Translations under genes and position numbers: made by a program
Source of the DNA: Mytilinidion resinicola
Lineage: Eukaryota > Ascomycota > Dothideomycetes > Mytilinidiales > Mytilinidiaceae
DNA length: 64,000 bases
NCBI RefSeq assembly: GCF_010093595.1
Contig: NW_022985472.1
Coordinates: 87,883 to 151,882 of the forward strand
Reading direction: 5' to 3'
Notes under the pieces: generated by a model
Databases searched by the model: none
Seen by the model: the letters and a program-made list of their open reading frames with translations, nothing else
What the model was told of the DNA's origin: nothing
In this document: piece after piece, positions 1-10,536 of the stretch
Position numbering within the stretch: position 1 is the stretch's first letter
How the letters are laid out: each line of letters opens with the position of its first letter

Positions 1-421
1 AGTATAAATGCTATAAGCTGGAGGGAGTTCGGGCTCTAGAACTAATAAGGCGCTGGCATCGCTCTCGGCCCACGTGAAGATCCAACGGCGGAAACGAATT
101 AGATACCCCTTTCGCGTAGTCGTTTGTCGACGTTAAGAAGATATATCGGAAGTTCTTGCGTAAATCAAAACAAGGCATATTATGGGAAAGGTGGTTTGCA
201 ATATAATATGTTAGGAAAGTTAATTAGAAAGTATATTAGTTGCTTAGCTTTCTACCTTACCTTTATATACAGACACGTAGACTAGAGAACTAGATTAGGT
301 AGTCTGGCGTACTTTAGAGACGCGGAACGGGATTTTTAAAACAGGAACCGCCGCTTAACCTTATTATTTCAGAGGAATAACTAAGTTACCTAACTTTTTC
401 GGAATAGATTATTATATTTCC
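1..421. other. RIP-degraded A+T-rich DNA, no gene resolved
   Basis: TpA-rich, stop-dense sequence in all frames. The first ~120 bases are less mutated. I could not assign a gene; it may be the decayed 5' part or promoter of the reading frame that starts just downstream. Confidence 0.4.
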
Positions 422-2566
422 ATAAGGCGGGGTTTCCTTACCGCGATTCGAAGAGCAACGTTGCTACAACAGCTAGCAACTGCGGGAATAGAGGAAATAC
501 TACAAATACTACAAACTTGGCAATAATATTATACTATTAGCAATAGAGCGTATATAGAACTTCTGTCCGTTTTATAGCTAATAAATAATAGCAAAACCTT
601 TATAGAGAACTTTATATCCGATCTATAGAACAGCCTATAGAACCCCTAGATCGACCTATTTAATTGGCCTTTTTAGGTTAACAACTATATTAAAGGTCTT
701 TCTACAGCGTTGAACTTAGGTAATATAGTTAATAACACCGTCCTAGATTAGGGCTTTAACGTCTTTAGGAACGGTCCTCTCTTCCAGAACATAATACTCT
801 TTAATAGAAGTGCAAACCCCAGCCCGAGTAATACTGCGCCCTATCTAATACCTGCGCCTATATAAATAGCTTATATTACTCCCCCTTTAACCCAAAGGGA
901 ACCGAAGGCCTGCATCTGCTGCTAGAAATTGAAAAAAGCGGTATAAGCTTTTATATATTAATTAACCCGCTGATACTAACAGCTCCAGTGCAAATATAGC
1001 GAAAATAGAATATGCCAGTCCTGCGCGAGGTCCAACATTCCATTTCAGGTTTGCATTCGTGTTCGATATGCTAACCAGCCGGTTTTTGCTAAATATAAGT
1101 TATCTTTCCCACGGTTATCTTTTAAGCTAAGTTAATAAGGGAAAAACACCGAATATAAGCAGAAGCTTGCTTAGGAGCTTACGTGTACATCCACCCTAAG
1201 GCCTGTTCTTCTTCGGCATAATTAGCAGGGACCCGTTCTTTAAGCAACGTGCTGTAAATTTAAAGCCAACTCCCCTAATTAAACCCGTCTGTACTATAAA
1301 AAAGATTGGAGTTAGGAGTATATATAGTCTACTCCCTTTGCTTTACGGACGCCAGGTTTTTTAGATATATATATTAACAAACATACACGCTTCTATCTCT
1401 AATAAGTAGGAAATAGTAATTTATAGGTTGATTAGATCTTTACAGAAGTAAAAAAGTATTTAGAGGTAATTATTATTTCTTATAGTATTTTTAAAACGCT
1501 AATATTTTCTAGGATAGTTTAATATAGAATATGTTAAGATTATAGGCTGCGCATCGTCTGCTTATAAAGGGCTGGGAGGTGAGTAAGGTTAAGATACTTA
1601 GAATGTCCAGAGTTCTAAACTATTGCTCGTTACTCTTTAATATAATTCCTGCTCCTCTAGCACTGCAATACCAGCTAGACTGGAAGCTAGAATAATTTAT
1701 TGCTAACTTAGAGGTGTTATATCTAAGAAACCTTTAAAAGGCTATATAAAAAACCTAAAAAACAGCTTAGATTATAGTATTTACAGTAGTTCTTATCTTA
1801 TTATATATAAGAGAAAGGGATATTTAGAGATTGCAGTATTAGGTTCTACACCTAAATAAAGTAAGTCTGCGCGCTAGTCCGTTCTTATTCCATAACTTAC
1901 AGAATTCAGCGCTATAAATAGCAACACCCCGATAAGGCGGCTACCCTTATTAGTAACAGCGTGCATATTAGCAATATTCTTCTATTTTATCTATATTTCT
2001 TTAGAGAAGTTCCCCAGGAGTTTAAAGGCACCGAAGAGAGCTTGGAATTACTTTAGTTTAAACCGGCTTATGCTTAATATAATTAGATAAACAAAAGAAG
2101 TGTGGATTTTTCTCTATACTTTCTAGCGTTCGACCTAAACAACGAGAAATTCGGAAGGTAAGCGAAAGAGCAAGACTTCGGCTGCTAAAAAGCAGCTATA
2201 TTATACTTATTTTAGCATCTGGAGATTATCTTAAATAATTATGCGGACAGAGTTATAAACATCTTTAATTAAGCCGCGATAGTTAATCTATAAGTAATTA
2301 GTAATATTCCACTGCCGAGAGTGCCTACTTACAGGAGATACTAGTCCATATAATTGCAAGTATTATAGGATTAGCGCGTTATTTTCCTTAAAGGTCGCAA
2401 GTCTCCGTATAATAGATTTAGGATTGTTATCTATTCTATCTAATAAGTCGGATCGGTGTCTAAAATATTTTTTTATGTCTGTTTCCAAGCAGTCTAAGAA
2501 AAGTATAAAGAAATAATTGCAGATCTAAGCTATAAGTTAGTTAAAGTTTAATAGAAGAGTAATTAA
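422..2566 (+). pseudogene. RIP-killed gene for an unidentified Cys-rich protein (~715 codons)
   Basis: One frame can be followed from 422 to about 2566 without a frame change: codon starts checked at 446, 911 and 2126 are all in phase. Nearly every in-frame stop is TAG or TAA, as expected if CAG/CAA/TGG codons were mutated by RIP. The decoded product has a helical N-terminus rich in Leu and Gln, then a Cys cluster (CICC at ~911, a Cys near 990, CQSC at ~1017 followed by SNIPFQVC) that could be a zinc cluster of the Zn2Cys6 type, then a long basic region with LPRVPTYRRY and a hydrophobic IFFYVCF segment near 2470. I do not recognise the family. It converges on the kinase pseudogene on the other strand, so its 3' end is uncertain. 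It is certainly dead in this copy. Confidence 0.6.
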
Positions 2567-2570
2567 GTAA

Positions 2571-2945
2571 GTACCTTTAGCTTAAAGTCCGCCGCCTGTT
2601 CTATATTTCTTAGAAATCCGTCTAACAGAAATCTGCTTTTTCCTTCCATTTGCGCTTTATCTATTTCCTTTTTCAAGAGCTGCGTAGTTAGTTAAGCTGG
2701 GAGCAAAACTGATTTCTGTATACTTTCCGGGATAAAGTCCCGAAAAGGAGACGTCGAGCTCCTTACTTCCTCTCGCAATAAATCACCCACTAATATATGA
2801 TAGAAATTGAACTCCTTAGCAAGTAGGGCGCACTGTGTTCCCTTCCCAACGCCAGGCCCTCCTAAGGATATATTAGCTAGATTAGGGAAATAATTAATAG
2901 GATATACCGATAACAAACACAATATTAATATCTACTTATTGTCTT
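2571..2945 (-). pseudogene. Nucleoside-monophosphate kinase (UMP/CMP or adenylate kinase type), N-terminal half, with intron
   Basis: The minus strand encodes the P-loop [10 protein letters not shown], then the NMP-binding region (VGDLLREE) and, after an in-frame TAA at 2692-2694, a frame ending in RFLLDGF-L-RN, which corresponds to the LIDGFPRN motif of UMP/CMP and adenylate kinases with Pro changed to Leu. A 46-base intron (2862-2907, GT...AG on the minus strand) is supported because removing it joins VFVIG directly to the P-loop. A kinase of this family is about 190-200 residues; here the similarity stops after ~95 residues, where the convergent unknown gene begins, so the copy is truncated as well as RIPed. 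Such enzymes phosphorylate nucleoside monophosphates in the cytosol, but this copy cannot work. Confidence 0.7.
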
Positions 2946-4518
2946 GCTTTTAACTCTTTATACTTCTGTAAGCAGGTGTTACGCAGAGGAATAAGTTCCG
3001 TTAGAGTAATCTTTTTTTTTAACTGCATGAAATTATCTATATTATAACTAGTCCGTTCCATGTATACTATAGCTTATTGCATATATTCCAGCTTATTAAC
3101 TTGCTTTACTAGTAAGGCAGCTCGGGTCTTCCCTTTATCGTATTTATACTATAGCTTTAATATTATATCGGCGAAGTCTAAATTCGTACCACGGATAGTG
3201 CACGTAAGGAACTTAAGAGCTATTTCTTTTTAAGTGTATTTCTCCTCTTTTAAATATTAGATAGAATCCGTTAAGGGGACAAGGGTTATATACCTGCACT
3301 AATTCTATTGGAAGAAGCAATATCCCTAACTAATGCTTCTCCTATATCGTGAACCAACGCTATATATTCCGCTTTTATCCGCGTCTCTTTATCGAACTAT
3401 TAAATATTAGTAGGAAAAGTTAGCGGCATGCTGTAACTAACTCCAGGAACTGCTTAGTATATAAGTGCTATACGGTATATATAGTCGCAGACACTCTTAG
3501 GGTTTAGAACGCCGCGGATAACCTAGCTACGGCGCTCCGTATTTTTTAGGAGCTCTACTAGCTTGAGAAACCAATAGAGATCTGCTATGTCGGAATTGCG
3601 AGAATAGGATAAGGAGTGATTTGGTAGATAGTAGCGATAGCGTGGCACGGAGATTAAAATTCTCACGATAGAAATTGCGGAGATGGGTGGCTCGGCAAGT
3701 TTTCGAGCCCGTCACGTGCCCGCCAATCAATTCTGGTCACGTGATAAAAAATTCGGAGGACAATAGATATTAATTCTATATAGGAATCTGGCTAGGCTAT
3801 ATATATATAGGTGAGGCCTATACGGCCTCTAATTAAACTAGATCTATAGTAGGAACGCCTCCTCCCCTTCTAAACCCAATTTGCCTTTAAATCGCCCTGC
3901 CTACACGTTGTTCGGGCATTTTATCTTCGGCACAGTTATACTGCTGCCATCGGCATTATAAGCTAAGGCTTCCTCGGGTATATAAGGCCGTGAGATAGGC
4001 ATTCAGAGGGCGGCGACGAGGCGGTAATGCATCGAGAGGAGGTTGTAATAGCTGAGGGAGGTTTCTATTGGCTGATAAAGACTTCGCGAGCGTGCGAGCA
4101 CGTTTCCAAGAAGGAATTGGAAGAGGGGGGAAAGAGAAGGGTTGTGATAGGAGGTCACAAGGTTACACGAGCGTTGTCCTGCTCGTGCCGATAAGCAATT
4201 AACGTCGCCATAGCCAATAGGCATTGCGATAGTAATCTAATAAGGCTCTCCTTGTGATCTGGCAGCGAACCTGTGATCCGACGTGTCGTCGAGACTGCGT
4301 GGTAATCCGGGGCTGGCGTGGTGATCCAGCAAAGTAATCCGGAGCAATTTGTTGGCAAGTTGGGGTATATAGAGGCCCTGCCCTACGCCTATATACTTTC
4401 TCTTCTACACTTAACTTTTATTAAGTAAGTTTTAGTCTCTTCGACACTTTATCAAGCTGCTTCTTCCTTCTATTTATCTTGCCTGCCACTCTGCTAGCTC
4501 TAATTACTACCATCCCTT
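2946..4518. other. Mixed RIPed and less mutated DNA without a clear gene
   Basis: 2946-3500 is RIPed. From about 3500 to 4400 base composition is closer to normal, with no convincing reading frame; open frames of 67-73 codons on the minus strand look fortuitous. Near 4250-4345 a short motif of the form GTGATCC / GTAATCCGG recurs at least five times in 100 bases, followed by a TATA-like GGTATATAGAGG at ~4363 and a pyrimidine-rich stretch. This could be a promoter or the end of an LTR, but I cannot prove either. Confidence 0.3.
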
Positions 4519-5076
4519 CTAATAATAATCGCCTTCGATTTCATTTCTCGTCTTCGGTACCGCTAGTTCTGCAGTCTGGAGTCGCTTCTTCACAGCGTTA
4601 ATTGTAGCTTTTTTCTCTTCCTGCTCCCGGAGCAGATTCCAATGCAGCAACTCGGGTAACTCCATCTCTAATATGTTACGGCGAGTAGTATATAGAGATG
4701 TTGCACGCAAGTGTACAGTTAAGGTAGCCATCGGTCGGAAAACATAAGGTCGCACGAGGCTGCTATCTTCCTGGGGGAAGTGGCTAGTGAACAGGCTATT
4801 TGGTGGTTTAGGAGTTGACTGTAAGAACGGGTTCTGCATTAGTTGCGCGCCGTGGTCGTGAAATAGTTTGGTAAGTAGAGAAAGGCGTGTGAATATTGGC
4901 GACGTGTTGCACCTTTCCAACGTTATTACGCCAGGTGGCATATTGCTGTCTTCATCTTCCCACTTATCCTTAATTGCACTTCCTATTGGAATCCTTTTTA
5001 TATTAGCTCTAAATAACCTTATTGTTAAACTGTAATATATTATCTTAGAATGTTTATTAGCATTATATGTATACAA
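4519..5076 (-). CDS. Hypothetical protein, 185 codons, in a less mutated pocket
   Basis: An open minus-strand frame whose last two thirds are not RIPed: TpG and CpA are common and no stop occurs. The first ~40 codons (5076 down to ~4960) lie in TpA-rich DNA, so the true start may be the internal Met near 4942 (MPPGVITLERC...). The C-terminal third is charged and probably helical (LREQEEKKATINAVKKRL). No signal peptide, membrane segment or known motif is evident. It may be the tail of a larger gene whose 5' end was eroded by RIP, or a relic of a mobile element. Confidence 0.35.
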   Translation of the reverse strand: MYTYNANKHSKIIYYSLTIRLFRANIKRIPIGSAIKDKWEDEDSNMPPGVITLERCNTSPIFTRLSLLTKLFHDHGAQLMQNPFLQSTPKPPNSLFTSHFPQEDSSLVRPYVFRPMATLTVHLRATSLYTTRRNILEMELPELLHWNLLREQEEKKATINAVKKRLQTAELAVPKTRNEIEGDYY

Positions 5077-5594
5077 CCTTGTTATTTTTATATACTACCT
5101 GTAATAGTTAGGGTCCGTCTTTCTTAAGTGGCGGATTTAACTTTACCTCGCTATAACCTAAGAGTTAATTCCCTAGAATACTATAAGGTGGATGCGAATA
5201 TAGGCGATCTATAATTAGGTTTAAGGACGCAAATGTCGAACTGCAGGAAGGTAAAAGGCGAGGGCCGATAATAGTAAGTTAATAAGCTAAAGGAGCCTGC
5301 ATATGCTTGATATAACGCAGGGCTCCTAAATAAGCTGAGATTCCAATTAAAATCAGTATCAAAACAAAGCATAAGTTCACGTAACCGATTGAGCCATTTT
5401 AGCGGGGAAGAATCTATAGCCTAATTGGCGGCCTGCCTGAGACGATAAGACTCTATCTCTCTTTTGCAAACGAGTGGTAGTTCGCAAAAAGGGAACAGTA
5501 TAAAACTACTGCTTGAAGAGAATTGTGGAGGTGCATAGGTGATTTACAAGGATTGTTAGCTTAACTGCAAGCTATGCTAAGGCTTGCCGACGCC
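5077..5594. other. A+T-rich spacer, no gene seen
   Basis: RIPed to about 5200, then mixed composition. A 63-codon minus-strand frame (5181-5372) has no supporting feature. The right end leads into a 24-base tandem repeat. Confidence 0.3.
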
Positions 5595-5762
5595 TGCAAA
5601 CTGTCGGCCAGCTAGGCATGCAGACTGTTGGCTAGCTAGGCATGCAGACTATCGGCCAGCTAGGCATGCAGACTATCGGCAAGCTAGGCATGCAGACTGT
5701 CGGCAAGCTAGGCATGCAGACTGTTGGCAAGCTAGGCATGCAGACTGTCGGCGAGCTCGTCG
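5595..5762. repeat. Minisatellite, 24-base unit x 7
   Basis: Seven units of TGCAGACTGTCGGCAAGCTA plus GGCA, with single-base variants (TGT/TAT, GGC/GAC, GCC/GCT). The unit contains a GCATGC palindrome at each junction. Because 24 is divisible by three, a plus-strand frame (5584-5826) reads an 8-residue repeat ARHADCRQ, but it has no context of a gene. Variation among units is mostly C/T and G/A. Confidence 0.85.
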
Positions 5763-6250
5763 ACGGACGGTCAGCCACCTATATACCTGTGGGAGTATAA
5801 AGGCCGGAAGAGGGGCCTCTGCTTAAGAAGATAATAGATGCGGGCGTAAAGAATATGGCAGAGTACCACTATTACGAAATCGTTCACGATAAAGGCGCTG
5901 GTGTTAATGTCCGCAATAATTTGCGTAAAGGGCTAGGAGGCGGAAGGTATTTACTGCTACAAGGGCACTCTAATTCACTCGCAGACCTCTCTAAAGCTCC
6001 AACGGCGGAGAGGGTTATAAGCATATTGCATGCATATATATAAAGGCGCGGTTTATAGTTATTACAGGCGTGCACTGGTACGGAGAAGACCGACTTAGTA
6101 ATATATAGAGCTAGTTACGCCCGGCAAGGCTAAGAATGCGCGTTTGCCTTTAGTTACAGCGACTCCAATCGCCTATCCTAAACCTCCGGTTCGCATCTTT
6201 CCTACAACCTCTCTATTATAGCGGGGAAAATAACTTTATACAGGTATAGA
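5763..6250. other. Less mutated DNA, weak open frame only
   Basis: A 62-codon plus-strand frame (5855-6043) contains KGAGVNVRN, faintly like an ankyrin repeat, but it is too short to call. The remainder grades into RIPed sequence. Confidence 0.25.
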
Positions 6251-6512
6251 GAGCCGTAGTGCTTACTATATATATATCCCGAGTCTCGCAAGGCTAACCC
6301 TGCTTAGGTTGCTTTCTACCTTATTATCTAAATACACAATGTCTAAGAATACTGCTAAGCCTAATTAGTGTCAGGCTTTAGTACCTTAAGCCTGCATTCT
6401 AGAAATATTGTCTTCTCTAATTAATATTCGACCTCACGAAAGTTCGACCAAAGTGCAACCTTTATCCGACCCGAGTAGCTGCAGCTTATAGGATAACTTA
6501 ACACGTTGCAAT
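6251..6512 (+). repeat. Dispersed repeat, inverted partner at 15.3-15.7 kb
   Basis: This stretch, immediately upstream of the Est1-type pseudogene, matches the reverse complement of 15276-15655 with many transitions. Shared blocks include GGCTTTAGTACCTTAAGCC and TAGGATAACTTAACACGTTG. A weaker third match is at about 23790-23870. It is probably the promoter/5' part of a duplicated gene or element end. Confidence 0.7.
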
Positions 6513-6529
6513 TCTATTAGGACCACCCG

Positions 6530-8260
6530 AGAAGGATCCATGCGAGAAGGATCTATGCATGGCTCCACGGATAACGCTTACTTAGATAACCGCACACCTA
6601 CTAAAAGCAGCTTAGACCTATTGCTCTAAACCCTTAATCCCACCGGATTCTCTAATCTTCTAACCCTTAATCTAGCCCAGTTTTCCAAGCTATAAGTTAT
6701 TAATTAATGCTACCCAGACTTCCTTTAAACAGAGCAAAGCACGCTCTCCCAGGAATAACTGGCCTCTCTAGCCAAGTCTATATACACTAATCTGGGAATA
6801 GTTAAGATAAAGTGTATTAGCATTATTGCTCTCGCTCTACCTAAATTGGCAAACTACTACTGGCAAGCAGGAATTGCTCTATATTGCACCTTACTGTATA
6901 AGTATATAGATTTCTTTAAGGCAACTTAGTATCCCTCTGCCTTAGCATCTCTGCGTAATCTTCTAATTAAGCACTTAATACTGAAAAGAATATAGAATAA
7001 TAGTATTAAGGCGTTCCTCTAATAGTTATAGTGCTTTCCTTAGTCTTACAAATATATACAACTCTTTATCCAGATTATATATAGCATAATATCTTCCCTC
7101 TATAAACTTATCCTAAGATTCGAGGATATCTAGGCTAAATGCTTAGGAGACCTCGCTTAGTGGCGCATGAGCATGGAGAATAAGAACGATGCACGAGAGA
7201 TATAGGCTGGTATCGCACGCGCTTAGTACTGCAAAGTGGCTAATAAAAGTCCTTCCACCGGCCGGCTATACTATTATTTTGCTATTCTGGCAAACAAACC
7301 TACCGAGAAGCTTTACTACTTATTTCGCTTTCTAACCAGTATTTAGCTATTTACACTTGCGTGGGAAACTTTTCAACAGTACAATTTTCCAGAATCTAGT
7401 TGGCCCGGATCTATAAGCCTAGTTCAGGCTTATTATATTCTAGCTGGAAATATATTAGGAAACTTTAAAGCATTAAAAAACGCATTCCTTAACTATCTTT
7501 ACAAAAGTATAGGGCACTTCCTAAGCATAGGGATTGGGGCATATATTGCTATTATTAATATTACCGGCCTTTTTATCTATGGTTTAGACAAGTCTATATG
7601 CACAAGAGCTCCTAAGCCGAAGTTATTCCTTTTCTTAAGTTCTCCCTTTAAATCTGCGCGAGATCTTACCTTTTTAACGCTTAAAGTAGTTCTTTAGAAT
7701 CCTAATAGTGGAAATATACTTCCGCATATTTATATTCTTCTTACTTTTTTCTTAAGCCTTAGCAAAGTTCCTAGTTCCTTATTTGTTACACACAGTATTC
7801 TATAGAAAGATATTATAGCTTGCTTAAACGCGCTGTAAAAAGCATGCGTGGACGACAAAGAGGACGACAGCTAGCCTCTGCCAGAAGACTACCTTATACG
7901 CGGACAAGCCTAGAGTTAATCAATTGTTAGTAAAGAGCAGTTCTCTAAGGAAGCCTTAATAGGGAGGTTAGAGAAGGCTTTTTTTGTAAAGTTAAGGAGA
8001 CAACAGATACTATAATATGGCCATCTGCTTGCATCTATAAGTCTATACTATTAGATCTAACATTACAATATCTAATATATTACCAGCGTGAATATAAACT
8101 ATACTTCGATTAAACTTCTCTTATTTGGTCCGTCTATGCAAACTCTATAAACGTGGACCCAACAGCACGGCTTATTATTATTGTTTAGAGATAGAAGGAG
8201 TTATAATCAAAGTCTCCACAGGCGCATTGCGAACACTGCGGCGCGGTGGAGTTGGTGGAA
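6530..8260 (+). pseudogene. Est1-type (SMG7/EBS1-like) DNA/RNA-binding domain protein, RIP-killed
   Basis: A single frame (codon starts at 6762, 7260 and 7875 are in phase) runs about 570 codons, interrupted almost exclusively by TAG/TAA at positions reading as Gln in the context. Diagnostic segments are YCKVANKSPSTGRLYYYFAI (about 7225-7285), matching the 'APS-x-GRLYHHLAIL' core of fungal Est1-type domains, then the helical repeat that follows, and PLPEDYLIRG near 7875, matching the 'PLPEDW-x-LRG' segment near the end of these proteins. In the family the domain acts in telomerase recruitment or nonsense-mediated decay; many fungi have extra divergent copies of unknown role. This copy cannot make protein. 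A plausible upstream Met lies near 6540. The 5' flank is duplicated in inverted orientation at 15.3-15.7 kb, giving a reason for RIP to have recognised it. Confidence 0.7.
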
Positions 8261-8404
8261 CTAAAGGTGGCTTGTAAGAGCGGGAGGATTATACGATCGA
8301 GAGAACCGTGCGATTGAGAGGATTGTGCGAATAGGAGAATCGTAAGAGCGGGAGTTACCTATGTTGATGATCAGGGTGTGGCATAGTTTGGTCAGACACC
8401 CGAT

Positions 8405-8820
8405 ATACGAAAGTATGATTTGAGATTTAACTGTTGAAGATCTAAATCGACCCTTGGAACAAATTCCAAATAAGAAAATCTATCCGCTAAGGGACCTTGT
8501 CTATCTCCACTGTCTTAGATGCAGATCGACAGAATCTCTTTATTAAACGTCCCAAACTACTATATCTTGACAATAAAGAAGAGACAAAGCTCTTGCCCTG
8601 AATGCTTCTTAAGGAAGTAAAGGTCTTGGAGTTTCTTAAACAACGCCACCATCTAAATCTTATCAGATTTTATAGATGTACCGTCAATCGCGGTTATATT
8701 ACCGGAATTGCCCTCGAAAAGCATGAAGTCATGTTGCAATATCACTATAAGAAAGTTTTAAATCTTGATATTGTTGCTTGCATAAACAGTATCCGTGCAG
8801 GTGTTGAACACGCCAAAAAC
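8405..8820 (+). pseudogene. Protein-kinase-like domain fragment, frameshifted and truncated
   Basis: Two plus-strand frames together resemble the N-lobe of a fungal protein-kinase-like domain. The first reads EDLNRPLEQIPNKKIYPLRD, the second VLDADRQNLFIKRPKLLYLD, then a TGA at 8598-8600 and MLLKEVKVLEFLKQRHHLNL, followed by IRFY-x-CTVNRG and GIALEKHEVMLQY. The match ends at GVEH near 8800, just before the HxD catalytic loop would be expected, and the sequence then runs into a GC-rich minisatellite. The fragment is much less RIPed than its neighbours. It lacks any catalytic loop and cannot be an active kinase. Upstream (8261-8404) is a G/A-rich stretch with repeated ATTGTGCGA-like motifs. Confidence 0.6.
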
Positions 8821-8894
8821 CCTTTATTGCAACTTACAGCTCGCGCGACCCGCGACACCACCGCACGAACGTCGCCTCGCGAGTCATTAAGAGA

Positions 8895-9090
8895 GGGACC
8901 GCGGCGGCGGCGATGAGACGGCGGACGGCGGCGGCGATGAGACGGACGGCGGCGGCGATGAGAGACGGGACGGCGGCGGCGATGAGAGAAGGGGACGGCG
9001 GCGACGATGAGACGGGGGACGGCGGCGGCGATGAGAGACGGGACGGCGGCGGCGATGAGAGAAGGAGACGGCGGCGACGATAAGACGGGG
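8895..9090. repeat. GC-rich minisatellite (GACGGCGGCGGCGATGAGA)n
   Basis: Eight or so imperfect units of about 21-27 bases built from ACGGCGGCGGCGATGAGA with variable GGG/AGA spacers. It sits exactly where the kinase-like fragment is cut off. The long open frame on the minus strand (8834-9133, Ser/Pro/Ala-rich) is an artefact of the repeat. Its high CpG content contrasts sharply with the RIPed surroundings. Confidence 0.85.
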
Positions 9091-10536
9091 TTATCAGCGA
9101 GCCGAGCACTTCGACGCTATGCCGAATATGCACGGTGGCGGAATTTCCCCAACCTTACTCTGTTAACAACCACATGAAATCTCCCACAACGAAAGCTATG
9201 ATTGCTACGGTAAGTGTCCTTTGCCAGCCTAGTACAGCTTGGCTCCATCTTAGTGGCTGCAGAGTACGGTGATGCTGAGATGCTGGTGTACTGGAAGCAC
9301 GTCTCCTATTCGCCTTATCTAAATAGGTAAACGTTGTTCCGTCGGAAGTCGAAGTGGTAGATTTAGCGCGCTAAGAAGTATGTCATCCTCCCTTTACCGT
9401 CGGCGCGTTGTCCTCTGGCCAAGCCTGCTATATGAAGGGAAAGGAACCCGTTAGCTTGTTCAACTCCTCGCTCGTAATACACAATGCCCTGAGCATAGTC
9501 GCTAACTTAACCATCGGCGTACCTTTGCTGCATCTCGAAGACCCTTATTACACTCCTGCAGATTCGCGACCCGCTCCAAAATTCGTGGCTACCCACTTGC
9601 ATGGTCAATCCTTGCTCGTCTGCAGAAGGGTTTCTATATCGTAATGTCCTACTAGAACGGCTGCCGAGCCACATAGCGGGCTAAAAACTTAATGCCCCGT
9701 TATATAAAGCTTCCTTCAGTTGGTCTTATAGTTCTTGTTTTATTGCGGCCGCGCTCTAGTCCTTTCCCAGCCAGAGAGATAAGTAGGCACTATAGACCTT
9801 TTATTCTTCCGCTCTTCATTTATAAATTGGTTCTATTCTACCTATCCCCTTAAGCTAAGCAACAAAATAAGTTATATTCCAAAAGATTATAGAAGTAAGG
9901 AAACAGATATATATTGCAAGCTAATTAAAGGTTCGCCTTTATCTTCCCTTCTTTAACGGATTGCTAACGCATTTTAGATTAGCTTAAGGTTGCCACTATC
10001 CTAAATCTGCAGTGGAATAGTTGCAAGCCGAGACTAGGATACCTTCGAAACCAAGCTCTTAAATACGAAGCCTTTATTGTTAATATAAATACTAGAGATA
10101 TTCTACTGCACTTCAGACCGGAGGATAGGCACAATAGATTGGACAGTATACTTAAGATGATATTCCGCTATCTAACAGCCGAATCCTTTCTTAATTTTAA
10201 GCCTAAGGGGGAAGAACTTCAGAAGGAAGGATCTGGAAAGGAAGAACGTCTAATAGATCTTAACTAAGAGAGTGCGAGTTGAGAAGATGATTTAACAGAG
10301 GGAATGAAAGCTGGGTGGGATGCGGCGGCTATAATACTTTCTTGCTTGCAATCTCTAAGCAAAATCGTTGCTGCTTTACAGGGGTTTAATTCCCTTTAAT
10401 ATTATTCACGTAATATAGCCCGCTTTGCGTCTCCCCGTTTTCCTGGCGAATTCTTTCTGTAAGTCTTGTTGTTAATGCAACGTCCAGATCGGCATTGCTG
10501 TTGAAATGATGCTTAATCCGTCACCCTCCACACACT
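9091..10536. other. Spacer with a small ORF duplicated at 26.8 kb
   Basis: 9130-9700 is little mutated and holds a 78-codon plus-strand ORF (9408-9644, ...HLEDPYYTPADSRPAPKF...). Its 3' part (about 9550-9620) has a RIPed homologue at about 26795-26855 (shared CTCCTGCAGATTC and ACCCGCTCC), so it belongs to a repeated sequence. 9700-10270 is RIPed with no gene named; 10270-10536 is of mixed composition. Confidence 0.35.

Noticed and set aside
5855..6043. 62-codon ORF with KGAGVNVRN, ankyrin-like
   Set aside because: Too short and without a second repeat; similarity could be chance.
8834..9133. 99-codon minus-strand ORF rich in Ser, Pro and Ala
   Set aside because: Produced entirely by the GC-rich tandem repeat; no start context and no conserved segment.
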